Shown here in pieces: positions 19,008-28,091 of a stretch of DNA of 64,000 nt. Source of the DNA: Candidatus Saccharimonadota bacterium (GTDB lineage Bacteria; Patescibacteriota; Saccharimonadia; Saccharimonadales; Saccharimonadaceae); NCBI GenBank assembly GCA_030531645.1, contig JAUNNB010000004.1:1-64000 (forward strand), given 5' to 3'. The position numbers and the translations under genes were made by a program. The notes beneath the pieces are model-generated. The model did no database searches. It saw nothing but the letters and a program-made list of their open reading frames with translations, and was not told the origin of the DNA. Numbering within the stretch: position 1 is the first letter of the stretch; each line of letters opens with the position of its first letter.

Positions 19008-19667
19008 ATGAGTGAAGCCAGATTAGGAAAACATATTGATTTATTGCTGGAACGCTATCCTACCCTTGAGGTTTGCAAGGATGATATTATGGATGCGTAT
19101 ACGTTGCTAGAGACATGCTATGATGGTGGTGGTAAGCTTTTGATTGCTGGTAATGGTGGCTCTGCGGCTGACTCTGAACATATCGTTGGTGAACTTATGA
19201 AAGGCTTTAAGTTACCTAGGAAATTATCCCAGGAGAGTCGAGATGCGTTGATTTCTGTGGATTCTGAGTTGGGTAAGACTTTGGCTGAGAACTTACAGGG
19301 CGCCTTGCCTGCTATTTCTTTGGTTGGACATACCGCTTTGTCGACTGCTTTTATGAATGATTGTGAGCCATTGCTATGCTTTGCTCAGCAGGTGAATGGA
19401 TTTGGGAATAAAGGTGATGTCTTTCTTGCCATATCGACATCTGGCAATAGCAAGAATGTTTTGTATGCGGCCGTTACAGCAAAAGCTAAAGGAATGAAGG
19501 TGATAGGTTTGACTGGCGAGAGGGATAGTGCACTTTCGGCCCTCGCTGATGTATGTATAAAGGCTCCAAGTAGTGAAACATATAAGGTTCAAGAATTTCA
19601 TCTACCGATTTATCATTGCTTGAGTTTAATGTTAGAAGATAAGTATTTCGGGGGAAATGATGCCTAA
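19008..19667 (+). CDS. gmhA: Sedoheptulose-7-phosphate isomerase
   Basis: 219-residue SIS-domain isomerase, the first step of heptose synthesis. GNGGSAADSEHIVGELMKGF (about 49-68) and AISTSGNSKNVLYA are the substrate-binding motifs. It has an AAGGAGG site and starts directly after the hddC-gmhB stop, so the four GDP-heptose activities lie in one operon in the order HddA, HddC-GmhB, GmhA. It is about 25 residues longer than E. coli GmhA. Confidence 0.92.
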   Translation: MSEARLGKHIDLLLERYPTLEVCKDDIMDAYTLLETCYDGGGKLLIAGNGGSAADSEHIVGELMKGFKLPRKLSQESRDALISVDSELGKTLAENLQGALPAISLVGHTALSTAFMNDCEPLLCFAQQVNGFGNKGDVFLAISTSGNSKNVLYAAVTAKAKGMKVIGLTGERDSALSALADVCIKAPSSETYKVQEFHLPIYHCLSLMLEDKYFGGNDA

Positions 19668-20397
19668 ACAAGCTTTTCTCAATACATATATAGACAACCT
19701 TTCTATGACGGAAACGGTTAGTGCTGTTGATGGCATGGTAAAAGCGAAGAAAAAGTCTTATGTTGTGGCCGTGAATACGGATGTGATAATAAAGATTGAT
19801 CAGGACCAAGAATTAAAAGAGATTGTTGATAAGGCTGATTTGACGGTGGTGGACGGACAGCCACTAGTTTGGGTAGCAAGAAGGAGAGGAATTCCTCTGA
19901 AGGAAAGAGTTTCAGGGTCAGATCTTGTGCCTAAGTTGTGCGAGTTGGCAAGTAAGAAGGGCTATAAGATTTTTATTATAGGCGGCAAAGACGGAGTTGC
20001 GGATAATGCCAAAAAGAATTTAGAAAAAGACTTTAATGGCATAAAAGTTGTGGGGACATATGCACCTCCTTTTGGATTTGAAAAAGATGTAAAGGAACTG
20101 AAGAAAATCAATAAGATGATTTCTGATGTAAAACCAGATTTATTGTTTGCTTGCTTTGGTTGCCCAAAGCAAGAAAAATGGATTTATGAGAACATTAGTA
20201 AATATACTGCGACTGTTTCAGTGTGTGCAGGAGCCACTGTAGATTTTTTGGCGGGAAACGTAAAGCGTGCGCCGAAGTGGATGAGCAATATGGGGTTAGA
20301 GTGGCTTTATAGATTCACGAGACAGCCAAGAAGGTTGTTCAAACGTTATTTTGTGGATGACTTGGCGATTTTTAGGATAATGCGAAAGTATAAGTAG
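19657..20397 (+). CDS. WecG/TagA/CpsF family glycosyltransferase (GT26)
   Basis: 246 residues. AVNTDVIIKID, VVDGQPLVWVARR and ERVSGSDLVPKL are GT26 hallmarks, and LFACFGCPKQEKW is the conserved central strand. The basic, amphipathic C-terminus (WLYRFTRQPRRLFKRY) is the region known to dock TagA-type enzymes on the membrane. In this family the reaction usually adds the second sugar (such as ManNAc) to a polyprenyl-pyrophosphate-linked primer. It overlaps gmhA by 11 bp; ATG at 19657 or 19660 are both possible. Confidence 0.92.
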   Translation: MMPKQAFLNTYIDNLSMTETVSAVDGMVKAKKKSYVVAVNTDVIIKIDQDQELKEIVDKADLTVVDGQPLVWVARRRGIPLKERVSGSDLVPKLCELASKKGYKIFIIGGKDGVADNAKKNLEKDFNGIKVVGTYAPPFGFEKDVKELKKINKMISDVKPDLLFACFGCPKQEKWIYENISKYTATVSVCAGATVDFLAGNVKRAPKWMSNMGLEWLYRFTRQPRRLFKRYFVDDLAIFRIMRKYK

Positions 20398-21486
20398 ATG
20401 AAACTGTCCAAGCAAAATATACTAGTTTTCACTAGAACCATGAAAATGGGTGGGACTGAGAATGTAATTTTGCAATACTGTGAGGCTTTGAAAGGCAAGG
20501 TAAATGGCATTGTTGTTTGTTCGTGTGGAGGAGTAAATGAGGCTCGTTTGGCGGAGATGGGTATAAAGCACTATAAGATAGACGACATTGAACAGAAGAG
20601 CTTGAGAGTGGCATGGAGAACAATAAGAGAGCTTAGAAGGATTGTAGAAAAGGAACATATAACTGTAGTGCATTCTAATCATAGAATGGCGGCTTTCTAT
20701 GCACAAATTGCTTTGAAGGATAGAATTAGGAAAGTTGCGACGGCCCACAATGTATTTCATGATAAAAGGAGCCTGACTAAGTTTGCTTATAGGGATACAG
20801 AGATTATAGCTGTAGGTAAGGCTGTGAAGGAGAATTTGGTTTCGTACTTTGGAATAGACCCAGATCAGGTATCGATTATTTATAATACTGTGCGTCCGAT
20901 GAGAACTAGGATAGTTGAAATTCCAGAAATACGAAATGCGAGGAGTATGGGATATTTGACAGTGGGTAATGTGGGGCGATTGACTGAGCAGAAGGGCATG
21001 GAATATTTTATAAATGCGGCAAGAGAAGCATTGAAGAAGAATGATAGACTAAAGTTTTTCATAGTGGGAGATGGTGAGGAGAAGGAAAAACTTATAAGAC
21101 AATCAAGAGATTTATTAGATAAAGAGCAACTTTACTTTTTGGGGTATCGTGATGATGTGCAGAATGTTATGGCTCAATTGGATGTAGTAGTATTGAGTTC
21201 GCTATGGGAAGGTTTTCCCTTGACGCCAATAGAAGCATTTTCGGTAGGTAAGACGATAATAGGCACAGCAGTGGATGGGACAAAGGAGATTATAGATGAT
21301 GGGGAGAATGGCTTATTGGTAGAATCTGGCGATGCTAATCAAATTGCTATGGCAATTTTGGAATTGGCAGAGGATAAGAAAAAACGTGTTTTGTATGGTA
21401 AGAATGCCAAAAAAGTATATGATGAGAAGTTCGCGTTTGATATTTTTTCAAAGATGTACGTAGATTTTTATGAGAAGATGACGTAA
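20398..21486 (+). CDS. GT4 family glycosyltransferase
   Basis: 362 residues, GT-B fold. The N-terminal half carries TRTMKMGGTENVILQY and a VVHSNHRMAAFYA strand. The C-terminal nucleotide-binding half has GRLTEQKGMEYFINA, FIVGDGEEKEKL and the EGFPLTPIEAF E-x7-E motif near residues 270-280. It acts in the cytoplasm on a lipid-linked acceptor. The ATG follows the preceding TAG with no gap. The donor sugar is not determined. Confidence 0.92.
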   Translation: MKLSKQNILVFTRTMKMGGTENVILQYCEALKGKVNGIVVCSCGGVNEARLAEMGIKHYKIDDIEQKSLRVAWRTIRELRRIVEKEHITVVHSNHRMAAFYAQIALKDRIRKVATAHNVFHDKRSLTKFAYRDTEIIAVGKAVKENLVSYFGIDPDQVSIIYNTVRPMRTRIVEIPEIRNARSMGYLTVGNVGRLTEQKGMEYFINAAREALKKNDRLKFFIVGDGEEKEKLIRQSRDLLDKEQLYFLGYRDDVQNVMAQLDVVVLSSLWEGFPLTPIEAFSVGKTIIGTAVDGTKEIIDDGENGLLVESGDANQIAMAILELAEDKKKRVLYGKNAKKVYDEKFAFDIFSKMYVDFYEKMT

Positions 21487-21512
21487 TATAATAAATAAGG
21501 AATAATAAGTAA

Positions 21513-22079
21513 ATGACTAACACTAAGAAGAATAAGATGCCAAAGCCTATTAAGGTAGTGTATTATGCCATAGTTTTGTTTGGCAATGTTGTTGTGAATA
21601 AAATACCTAGCAGGCATTTTAGGAAATTTTTCTACAAATTACTGGGCGCAAAGATTGGTAAACACAGTGTCATATGTAGACGTGCTGATATTTTGTTCCC
21701 AAAAGGTTTGACAATAGATGACAACGTGGCTGTTGGGTGGTTTGTGGATTTGGATGCAAGAGGCGGCATAACAATAGGTCATGATACAAATCTCAGTAGC
21801 CATTCAATCTTGATTACTGGTAGTCATGATGTGGATGATCCAAAATTTACGGCTTCATTTAAACCAATCAAGATTGGTCACCATTGTTGGGTAGGTACTG
21901 GTGCTATGATATTGCAAGGTGTCACCATAGGTGATGGTGCAGTAGTTGCGGCAGGGGCGGTTGTTACTAAGGATATCCCAGCTGGTGAGATTTGGGGTGG
22001 CGTTCCGGCGAAATTTATACGAAAAAGAGGAACTGAAAAATATAGTTATCGCGTAAAAGGTGCGCCAATTTTACACTGA
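21513..22079 (+). CDS. Left-handed beta-helix O-acetyltransferase (WcaF/maltose O-acetyltransferase type)
   Basis: 188 residues. The C-terminal two thirds are hexapeptide repeats (IGDGAVVAAGAVV and neighbours) forming an acetyl-CoA-binding beta-helix; the catalytic His lies in SSHSILITGSHDVDDP. The N-terminus is hydrophobic and basic and may sit on the membrane. It probably acetylates a sugar of the repeat unit from acetyl-CoA. The upstream AAGGAATAA is a fair ribosome-binding site. The surrounding genes are glycan enzymes. Confidence 0.9.
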   Translation: MTNTKKNKMPKPIKVVYYAIVLFGNVVVNKIPSRHFRKFFYKLLGAKIGKHSVICRRADILFPKGLTIDDNVAVGWFVDLDARGGITIGHDTNLSSHSILITGSHDVDDPKFTASFKPIKIGHHCWVGTGAMILQGVTIGDGAVVAAGAVVTKDIPAGEIWGGVPAKFIRKRGTEKYSYRVKGAPILH

Positions 22080-22091
22080 GCTAAAAGTAAC

Positions 22092-23135
22092 ATGGTTTTG
22101 AAGAAGAAAGATTTTAACACGCTGATAAGTGTAATAATTCCAGTATATAATGTTAAAAAGTATTTAACAGAGTGTATTGATAGTGTTCTTAATCAGACGT
22201 ATGAAAGGATAGAAATTATCTTAATAGATGACGGCTCTACAGATGGTTCTAGTAGGATTTGTGATGTTTATGGCGATAAATATGAGAATATCAAAGTAAT
22301 ACATAAGAATAACCATGGTTTAGGAATGGCACGAAATACTGGTTTGGATGTCGCAATTGGTGATGTGATTATGTTCTTGGATTCCGATGACTATTTAGAT
22401 GAGGATTGCCTAGAACATTTGTACGCTGTGATGAAGGAGAAAAAACTAGATTTCGTGAAGACGGGGCATAGGCGCGTTGCAGATAATGGAAGAGTTATTT
22501 TTGAAACGGACTATAAATGCGAACTATTTGACAAAGATAATATACGAGATATGATACCTAGATTCTTGGGCTCGAATTTAACAGATCAAGATGGCTTAGC
22601 GATGTCGGTGTGTGGAGCTCTCTTTAGAAAGAAAATTATTGATGACTTTGGCATAAGATTTCCATCTGAACAAATTATGATTTCTGAGGATGTCATTTTT
22701 AATATCGATTACTCTGGACATATATATTCAGCGGCTGTTTTGCCGGAAATTTATTACAATTATAGATATAATAACGGTTCTTTAACAACGCAATACAGAA
22801 GAGATAGGTTTGAGAAAGTATTAATTCTATATGATGAACTAAAAACTCGTTTTGAGAGTTTCGGCATGACTGATGATGTACAGTTGCGATTAGATAAAAT
22901 GTTTTTAATATATTTACGAATGTGTATAGCCCAGGAAAAACGATCTGTTTCAAAGAAAAAAATACAGGATTCAGTAAATAGAGTGAAGAGCATTCTGTGC
23001 GATCAAGTAGTCCAAGAAATAGTAGGTGATTTTCCCGTGTCTAAAATGGGGGTAAAGCAGAGGTTGTTCGTCTTTTTGATGAAACATAGATGTAGTTATA
23101 TATTGTATTTTTTAGCCAATATAAATTTACTGTAA
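22092..23135 (+). CDS. GT2 family glycosyltransferase
   Basis: 347 residues. LISVIIPVYNVKKYL at the N-terminus, DDGSTDGS near residue 42, and DSDDYLDEDC near residue 98 are the nucleotide and metal sites of the GT-A fold. The region beyond residue 240 is a helical extension of the kind seen in capsule GT2 enzymes. No strong Shine-Dalgarno is visible (a weak GAGC). The region from here to 27.6 kb is noticeably AT-rich compared with the housekeeping genes. Confidence 0.9.
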   Translation: MVLKKKDFNTLISVIIPVYNVKKYLTECIDSVLNQTYERIEIILIDDGSTDGSSRICDVYGDKYENIKVIHKNNHGLGMARNTGLDVAIGDVIMFLDSDDYLDEDCLEHLYAVMKEKKLDFVKTGHRRVADNGRVIFETDYKCELFDKDNIRDMIPRFLGSNLTDQDGLAMSVCGALFRKKIIDDFGIRFPSEQIMISEDVIFNIDYSGHIYSAAVLPEIYYNYRYNNGSLTTQYRRDRFEKVLILYDELKTRFESFGMTDDVQLRLDKMFLIYLRMCIAQEKRSVSKKKIQDSVNRVKSILCDQVVQEIVGDFPVSKMGVKQRLFVFLMKHRCSYILYFLANINLL

Positions 23136-23141
23136 CACAGA

Positions 23142-23170
23142 TTGAACGCTTCTCCTGAGAGTGCTATAAT
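23142..23170 (+). promoter_or_regulatory. Promoter of the second polymerase gene
   Basis: TTGAAC, a 17-nt spacer and TATAAT (23165-23170). The predicted start near 23177 leaves a leader of about 30 nt. This is an internal promoter of the polysaccharide locus. Confidence 0.7.
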
Positions 23171-23207
23171 ATAGTAGTATTGTTATGAGTGGAGAGCTAG
23201 GCTTATT

Positions 23208-24485
23208 ATGACAAAGAGTGTGCCAGGTTTGTTGTTTAGGAACCCAGATGGAGTGTTTATTGTTGCTTTCACGTTGTTTAGCATGCTTAAACGAGAGACT
23301 GATATAGTAGGCACTGGAATGTTTGGTACGGTCTGCGACGTATTGTACTATATGTTTTTTGTACTTATACTTTTGAGAGCAATATTTAGCAGAAAGGACA
23401 ATAACGAGAAAGAGCGAGTATTTTTAAAAAGTTTTACTCCACTGCTAGTGTTCTATTTAGCTGTAGAAGCGATTGCCCTTTTATTCAACAGTGATCAATC
23501 ATTACGATATGGTATTGGGAGTTTGGTTAAGAGTGTAATGGTGATAGTTAATATGATTGCCACGGTTGTTGCTCTTGGATGTATGTATTATTTGACAAAA
23601 GAAAAAGTGGTAACATATATATTAATTGGCCATTTAATCAACCAGGCTGTAGTTATTATTTATGGTTTTGCAACTAATGACTTTGGTTATGCTTTGAGTG
23701 ATTTATTCTCGTTCTTTTCCTTTAGCGAAACATCTGAAAGTATTTTTGAAATGCATGGCGCAACGTATTGTATAGGTGCATTGTTGTTGTATTTTATGAC
23801 TAAAAGTAAGACCGCTAAAACTTCAAAAGCGATTTTTATATTAATTCCCCTTTTTATTATAGGACAAAAGAGGGTTGCGGTTGGGGCTATTGCGGCTGCG
23901 GTATTGGTATGGTGTGTTATTAGGAATATGAAAATAACTAAGAAGAGGCTGATGGCTTTTTCCGTGCTTTTTTGTATTGTGATTATGATATTTGTTTTTT
24001 TGCTGTATAATGGGACTTTCTTTAATCTTATGAAGACACTTGGTATTAGTACATCTGGTAGAGGGCTACTTGCGAAATATTTTACAAGACAAACCTCGTT
24101 CTCTATTACCCAATTACCATGGGGCTTAGATGTGGTTAATGATGTTTTATATCATACTCCTTATACAGAAATAGCGCCAAATTATATAGCAGTCGCCTTA
24201 CATAACGATATCTTAAAGAATTTTATAGAGTTTGGGTTCATTGGTATGATTGCGTGGCTTTATATTATGATTGTACATTTTACAGAAAGAATATATGAAG
24301 GTTTGGGTGAAAGATCAGTAAAGATGTATATAGTTCTTCTTGTGTACACGTTTATATTATTTATGTTCTCAAATTCTTACTATTCAAGCCCGCTCTTTCT
24401 GCTAATGTTTATTTTACCATTAGCGATAAGTGATGATAGAGATATTTCACATAAGAAAAGGAGAAAGGGCCATGAAACTAAATAA
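23208..24485 (+). CDS. O-antigen/capsule polymerase-like membrane protein (Wzy family)
   Basis: 425 residues with about eleven hydrophobic segments. IGQKRVAVGAIAAAVLVW (about 220-238) and LLYNGTFFNLMKTLGISTSGRG resemble the polymerase/ligase loops of the Wzy_C/O-antigen superfamily. A large loop between late TM segments carries conserved-looking His and Arg residues. It would polymerise repeat units on the outer membrane face. This second polymerase, besides the one inside the 929-residue fusion, suggests two glycans or a ligase role. It overlaps the acyltransferase gene by 14 bp. Confidence 0.8.
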   Translation: MTKSVPGLLFRNPDGVFIVAFTLFSMLKRETDIVGTGMFGTVCDVLYYMFFVLILLRAIFSRKDNNEKERVFLKSFTPLLVFYLAVEAIALLFNSDQSLRYGIGSLVKSVMVIVNMIATVVALGCMYYLTKEKVVTYILIGHLINQAVVIIYGFATNDFGYALSDLFSFFSFSETSESIFEMHGATYCIGALLLYFMTKSKTAKTSKAIFILIPLFIIGQKRVAVGAIAAAVLVWCVIRNMKITKKRLMAFSVLFCIVIMIFVFLLYNGTFFNLMKTLGISTSGRGLLAKYFTRQTSFSITQLPWGLDVVNDVLYHTPYTEIAPNYIAVALHNDILKNFIEFGFIGMIAWLYIMIVHFTERIYEGLGERSVKMYIVLLVYTFILFMFSNSYYSSPLFLLMFILPLAISDDRDISHKKRRKGHETK

Positions 24486-25203
24486 AATTTTAAAACGTTT
24501 AATAATGAGGCATAAAGCTGATAGTGAGGCTTATATAAAATTCTTGAGAAAAAAAGGTATGAGGATTGGCGACTATACCGTTGTCTATATACCTAGCAGA
24601 ACAATTATAGATGATTCGAGACCGTGGCTTGTTGAAATAGGCCATCATGTGAAAATAGCAGCTGGCACTACTATTTTAACTCATGGATATGATTGGTCGG
24701 TGCTGAAAGTTGAATATGGAGAAATCTTGGGATCTGCTGGAAAAGTGAAAATTGGAAATAATGTTTTTATAGGTGTACACTCAACAATTTTAAAGGGAGT
24801 AACGATTGGCAATAATGTCATTATTGGCGCCAATTCTCTGGTTAATAAAAATGTGCCAGATAATGTTGTGGTTGCTGGAAATCCTGCAAAAGTAATTTGC
24901 AGCATAGATGAATATCGTGAAAAAAGAAAGAAGAAACAATTAGAAGAAGCGGTGGCTACGACAATTGAATATAAAAAGGTTTATGGGCATTGGCCAGAGA
25001 AGAAATATCTTGGAGAATTTGTGTTTTTATTTGAAAATAGAACGAATGCTGTTAAACAAGATGAAGTTTTTAATGAGATTGGGTCTCTTAATGGGAATTA
25101 TGATGAAACCCTAAAAACTTTTTTGAATGAAAAGGGAAAGTTTAAATCATATGATGAGTTTATTATGTATTGTAAAAAATGTCTTGATAAGGATGGTCTA
25201 TAG
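24472..25203 (+). CDS. Left-handed beta-helix O-acyltransferase with C-terminal extension
   Basis: 243 residues. Hexapeptide repeats (IGNNVFIGVHSTILKGVTIG, IGNNVIIGANSLV) run from about 60 to 145. The catalytic His is in LTHGYDWSV. An extra ~95-residue helical, Lys/Glu-rich tail is not part of the acyltransferase fold. The start at 24472 follows AAGGAGAAAGG and overlaps the polymerase stop, which suggests coupled translation. It probably decorates the glycan. Confidence 0.85.
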   Translation: MKLNKILKRLIMRHKADSEAYIKFLRKKGMRIGDYTVVYIPSRTIIDDSRPWLVEIGHHVKIAAGTTILTHGYDWSVLKVEYGEILGSAGKVKIGNNVFIGVHSTILKGVTIGNNVIIGANSLVNKNVPDNVVVAGNPAKVICSIDEYREKRKKKQLEEAVATTIEYKKVYGHWPEKKYLGEFVFLFENRTNAVKQDEVFNEIGSLNGNYDETLKTFLNEKGKFKSYDEFIMYCKKCLDKDGL

Positions 25204-25236
25204 CACGCCATAATAGTGCTGATATAACCTGTGTAG

Positions 25237-25242
25237 TATAAT
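25237..25242 (+). promoter_or_regulatory. -10 box of licD-like gene, leaderless spacing
   Basis: TATAAT ends 7 nt before the ATG at 25250; no Shine-Dalgarno is present. Confidence 0.65.
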
Positions 25243-25249
25243 ATATGGT

Positions 25250-26104
25250 ATGAATGATACTCAGAAAGTAATCCTCGATATATTTAAAGAATATAAGAAG
25301 ATTTGTGATAAACATGGTTTGAAGTATTTTGGACTTAGTGGGACTACTATAGGTGCCGTGCGCCATGGAGGTTTCATTCCGTGGGATGATGATTTAGATG
25401 TAGCAATGCCCATTGACGATTATCTGAAATTTAGAGAAATTGCACTGAAAGAACTAGGCAGAGGGTATGAATTACTTGATTCTAGAAGCAGAAAGACAAA
25501 TCCTCAGATGTATATGAAAGTTAGGGATTCGAGGACTACGTATATAGAAGGACAGTATGCAGATAAACCGAGATATTTTGGTGGAGTATGGATGGATGTA
25601 TTTCCTATTGCTATGTGTCCGAGTAATAAATTGAAGATTTCAATATTAAAAATTAGATTACGATTCTATAGGAAGATGGATATGCTGAGGAACCAGTATA
25701 CTTTTAGAGAATCGGAATTAAAGAACAAGTTGATGAAAATTTTATTTTTGCCGGTCGTATATATTTGCAAGAGCGATCATTATTTGAACAGATGGGAAAG
25801 AACCCTTGTGATTTATAACCGGAAAGCGAATAATAAAAAGATTATTTTACCATGGCGTTTACCGCCAAGAAGAACATACCATAATATTTTTCCATGTGAA
25901 TTCTTTGAAAGCACTGAGGAGCGAAAGTTTGAGGATACAACTATGATGATTCCTACAATGTATGATGAGTACTTGAGGATGGACTTTGGTGACTATATGA
26001 AACTACCACCGAAGTCAGCGAGAGTAACTCATTTTGAGGAGGGTGCGACTTTAGATTTAAATAAACCATATATCGAGTATGTGAAGACTTACCATGAAAG
26101 CTAA
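25250..26104 (+). CDS. LicD family phosphotransferase
   Basis: 284 residues. GLSGTTIGAVRHGGFIPWDD (about 33-52) followed by DLDVAMP is the LicD nucleotidyltransferase-fold metal site. LicD/FKRP enzymes transfer phosphocholine, phosphoribitol or phosphoglycerol from a CDP donor to a glycan. A TagD-like cytidylyltransferase is encoded 1.5 kb downstream, which suggests a CDP-glycerol-type donor rather than choline; no choline uptake gene is visible. It starts from a predicted leaderless message and overlaps the second flippase by 11 bp. Confidence 0.9.
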   Translation: MNDTQKVILDIFKEYKKICDKHGLKYFGLSGTTIGAVRHGGFIPWDDDLDVAMPIDDYLKFREIALKELGRGYELLDSRSRKTNPQMYMKVRDSRTTYIEGQYADKPRYFGGVWMDVFPIAMCPSNKLKISILKIRLRFYRKMDMLRNQYTFRESELKNKLMKILFLPVVYICKSDHYLNRWERTLVIYNRKANNKKIILPWRLPPRRTYHNIFPCEFFESTEERKFEDTTMMIPTMYDEYLRMDFGDYMKLPPKSARVTHFEEGATLDLNKPYIEYVKTYHES

Positions 26105-27605
26105 ATTAAAAAAAATTTTAAAGAAAAAAGCTCTACTTAATGTAGTTAGTAGTTTGTTGTTGCAACTCGCTACAATAATCAGTGGCTTTATTGTTCAGAG
26201 GATTGTACTTGAATATTTTGGATCTGATGCTAATGGCTTAGTGTCATCATTGACCCAATTCTTAAGCTATGTTTCGCTTATTGAAGGCGGTCTCTCTAGT
26301 GTAATTATGACTAGCTTATATAAACCGTTACATGACAAAAATGATGAAAAGATTAGTGCGATCATGAAAACATCGACTAATTTCTTTAGAAAGATTAGTG
26401 CGATTCATATAGTGTATTCTGTTGCATTGGCGATTATATATCCGTTACTGTCGAATACTGGTTTTTCGTTTGCATATGTAGCTTCTTTGACGATGATTCT
26501 TTCGTTCATGATGCTGCTTCAATATATGTTTTCTGTTCCTTACCAGACGCTATTGAAGGCTGACAGGGCAACCTATGTGGTCTCGCTGACCCAGGTTATA
26601 ATAACGGTTTTAAATGTTATATCTGCAGTTGCAATCGTAAATATATTCCCAAATATGCATGTGTTTAAGATTGTAGCAAGTGCATTGTATATAATTCAGC
26701 CAATTGTATATAGTTGGTACATTAGAAAACACTACAATATAAATAGAAAAACGAAAATTGACAATAATTTAATAAAAAATAGATGGAATGGGTTTGGGAT
26801 AAATGTTGCAGCTTTCATCCATAATAATACTGATGTGGCGATTCTAACTATTTTTACAGATTTGAGGGTAGTGTCTGTATATGCCGTGTATGCGCTGGTG
26901 ACGACTGGTCTTAAAAGATTCATACAGGCAATTGCATCTGCTATGGCCCCCTCCATAGGACGTATATACGCGAGTGGAGATAGCGACCTTCTTGATAAAA
27001 AATTTGGTATCTTTGAATATATGATTTTTATATTAGTATTCTATATATTTACGTTAGCTGCGCTTTTGATTACCCCCTTTGTGATGATCTATACCAATGG
27101 AATTAATGATGCTGATTATTATCAGCCACTTTTTGGAGTTTTGATAGTATTGTCAGAAGCCCTTTATTTGATTAAATTTGCGCATTTACATTTGTCGTAT
27201 GTGGCGGATCGATATAGAGATATAACGAAGCCAGCAATACTAGAAGCAGTTTTAAATATAGTACTTTCGTTAGTACTGGTGCAGTGGTTGGGGATGAATG
27301 GCGTAATGATTGGCACGATTGTAGCGATGGCTTATAGAATGGTATTCCATGTTTGGTATACAAAAAAGATTATCCCGTTAAGGGTACAATGGAAATTTTA
27401 TGCTAGGCTTTTGGGGTTTTGTATAGCGACTCTGATGGCTGTTATGATATGCGTAGTACTAGTGCCGCCTATAGAATATAATATTTGGAATTGGCTATGG
27501 CACGCGGTGATTTATGCCGTGGTTTTATTGGTGGGGTACGGATTATTTAGTATAATATGTTGTCGTGATGAAGTAAAAGGTCTTTCGAAATATATGAAGA
27601 ATTAG
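26094..27605 (+). CDS. Second Wzx-type polysaccharide flippase
   Basis: 503 residues with about fourteen hydrophobic segments. LLQLATIISGFIVQRIVL and GSDANGLVSSLTQFLSYVSL at the N-terminus fit the lipopolysaccharide/teichoic-acid flippase family. The first flippase (15108-16628) shows only family-level resemblance, so this is not a recent duplicate. It is placed next to LicD and a cytidylyltransferase and may serve a separate, phosphate-modified polymer. Confidence 0.9.
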   Translation: MKAKLKKILKKKALLNVVSSLLLQLATIISGFIVQRIVLEYFGSDANGLVSSLTQFLSYVSLIEGGLSSVIMTSLYKPLHDKNDEKISAIMKTSTNFFRKISAIHIVYSVALAIIYPLLSNTGFSFAYVASLTMILSFMMLLQYMFSVPYQTLLKADRATYVVSLTQVIITVLNVISAVAIVNIFPNMHVFKIVASALYIIQPIVYSWYIRKHYNINRKTKIDNNLIKNRWNGFGINVAAFIHNNTDVAILTIFTDLRVVSVYAVYALVTTGLKRFIQAIASAMAPSIGRIYASGDSDLLDKKFGIFEYMIFILVFYIFTLAALLITPFVMIYTNGINDADYYQPLFGVLIVLSEALYLIKFAHLHLSYVADRYRDITKPAILEAVLNIVLSLVLVQWLGMNGVMIGTIVAMAYRMVFHVWYTKKIIPLRVQWKFYARLLGFCIATLMAVMICVVLVPPIEYNIWNWLWHAVIYAVVLLVGYGLFSIICCRDEVKGLSKYMKN

Positions 27606-27620
27606 ATACATTGGGTGTGG

Positions 27621-27626
27621 TATAAT
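27621..27626 (+). promoter_or_regulatory. Extended -10 box of the cytidylyltransferase gene, leaderless spacing
   Basis: TGG-TATAAT ends 6 nt upstream of the ATG at 27633. Confidence 0.7.
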
Positions 27627-27632
27627 TTAGAC

Positions 27633-28091
27633 ATGAAGAAATATAGAATCGGTTATACTCAAGGTGTTTATGATATGTTCCATATAGGACACTTGAACAT
27701 TATAAAGCGAGCGAAAGAGCAGTGTGATTATCTGGTTGTGGGCGTAAATTCTGATGATTTAGTAAAAGAGTACAAGCATAAGATTCCGGTTATTTGCGAA
27801 AGTGACCGTATAGAAATTGTACGAAGTATTAAAGAGGTAGATGAAGCTATTTTGGCAAATACATTGAATAAAAAGGAATTGCAGTCACAGATTGGCTTTG
27901 AGGCTATTTTTATCGGAAGCGATTGGAAGGGTAGTGATAGGTGGAGTGAGACGGAACGTGAAATGAATGACATTGGGGTGGATGTTGTATACTTGCCGCA
28001 TACTGATGGAATTTCGTCGACGGATTTAGTAAAGAAGATTGTTGAACAGGGTGGGTATAAGTTGGTTGAAGAAGTAGACGTTATTAATTAG
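27633..28091 (+). CDS. Glycerol-3-phosphate cytidylyltransferase-like protein (TagD family)
   Basis: 152 residues. GYTQGVYDMFHIGHLNIIKR carries the HxGH catalytic motif of cytidylyltransferases, SDDLVKEYK the substrate loop, and DGISSTDLVKKI the ISST-type C-terminal motif. It would make a CDP-alcohol (CDP-glycerol or similar) for LicD. Other members make CDP-ethanolamine or FAD, so the substrate is uncertain. The start is set by the leaderless promoter. Its end overlaps the convergent acyltransferase gene by 8 bp. Confidence 0.85.
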   Translation: MKKYRIGYTQGVYDMFHIGHLNIIKRAKEQCDYLVVGVNSDDLVKEYKHKIPVICESDRIEIVRSIKEVDEAILANTLNKKELQSQIGFEAIFIGSDWKGSDRWSETEREMNDIGVDVVYLPHTDGISSTDLVKKIVEQGGYKLVEEVDVIN

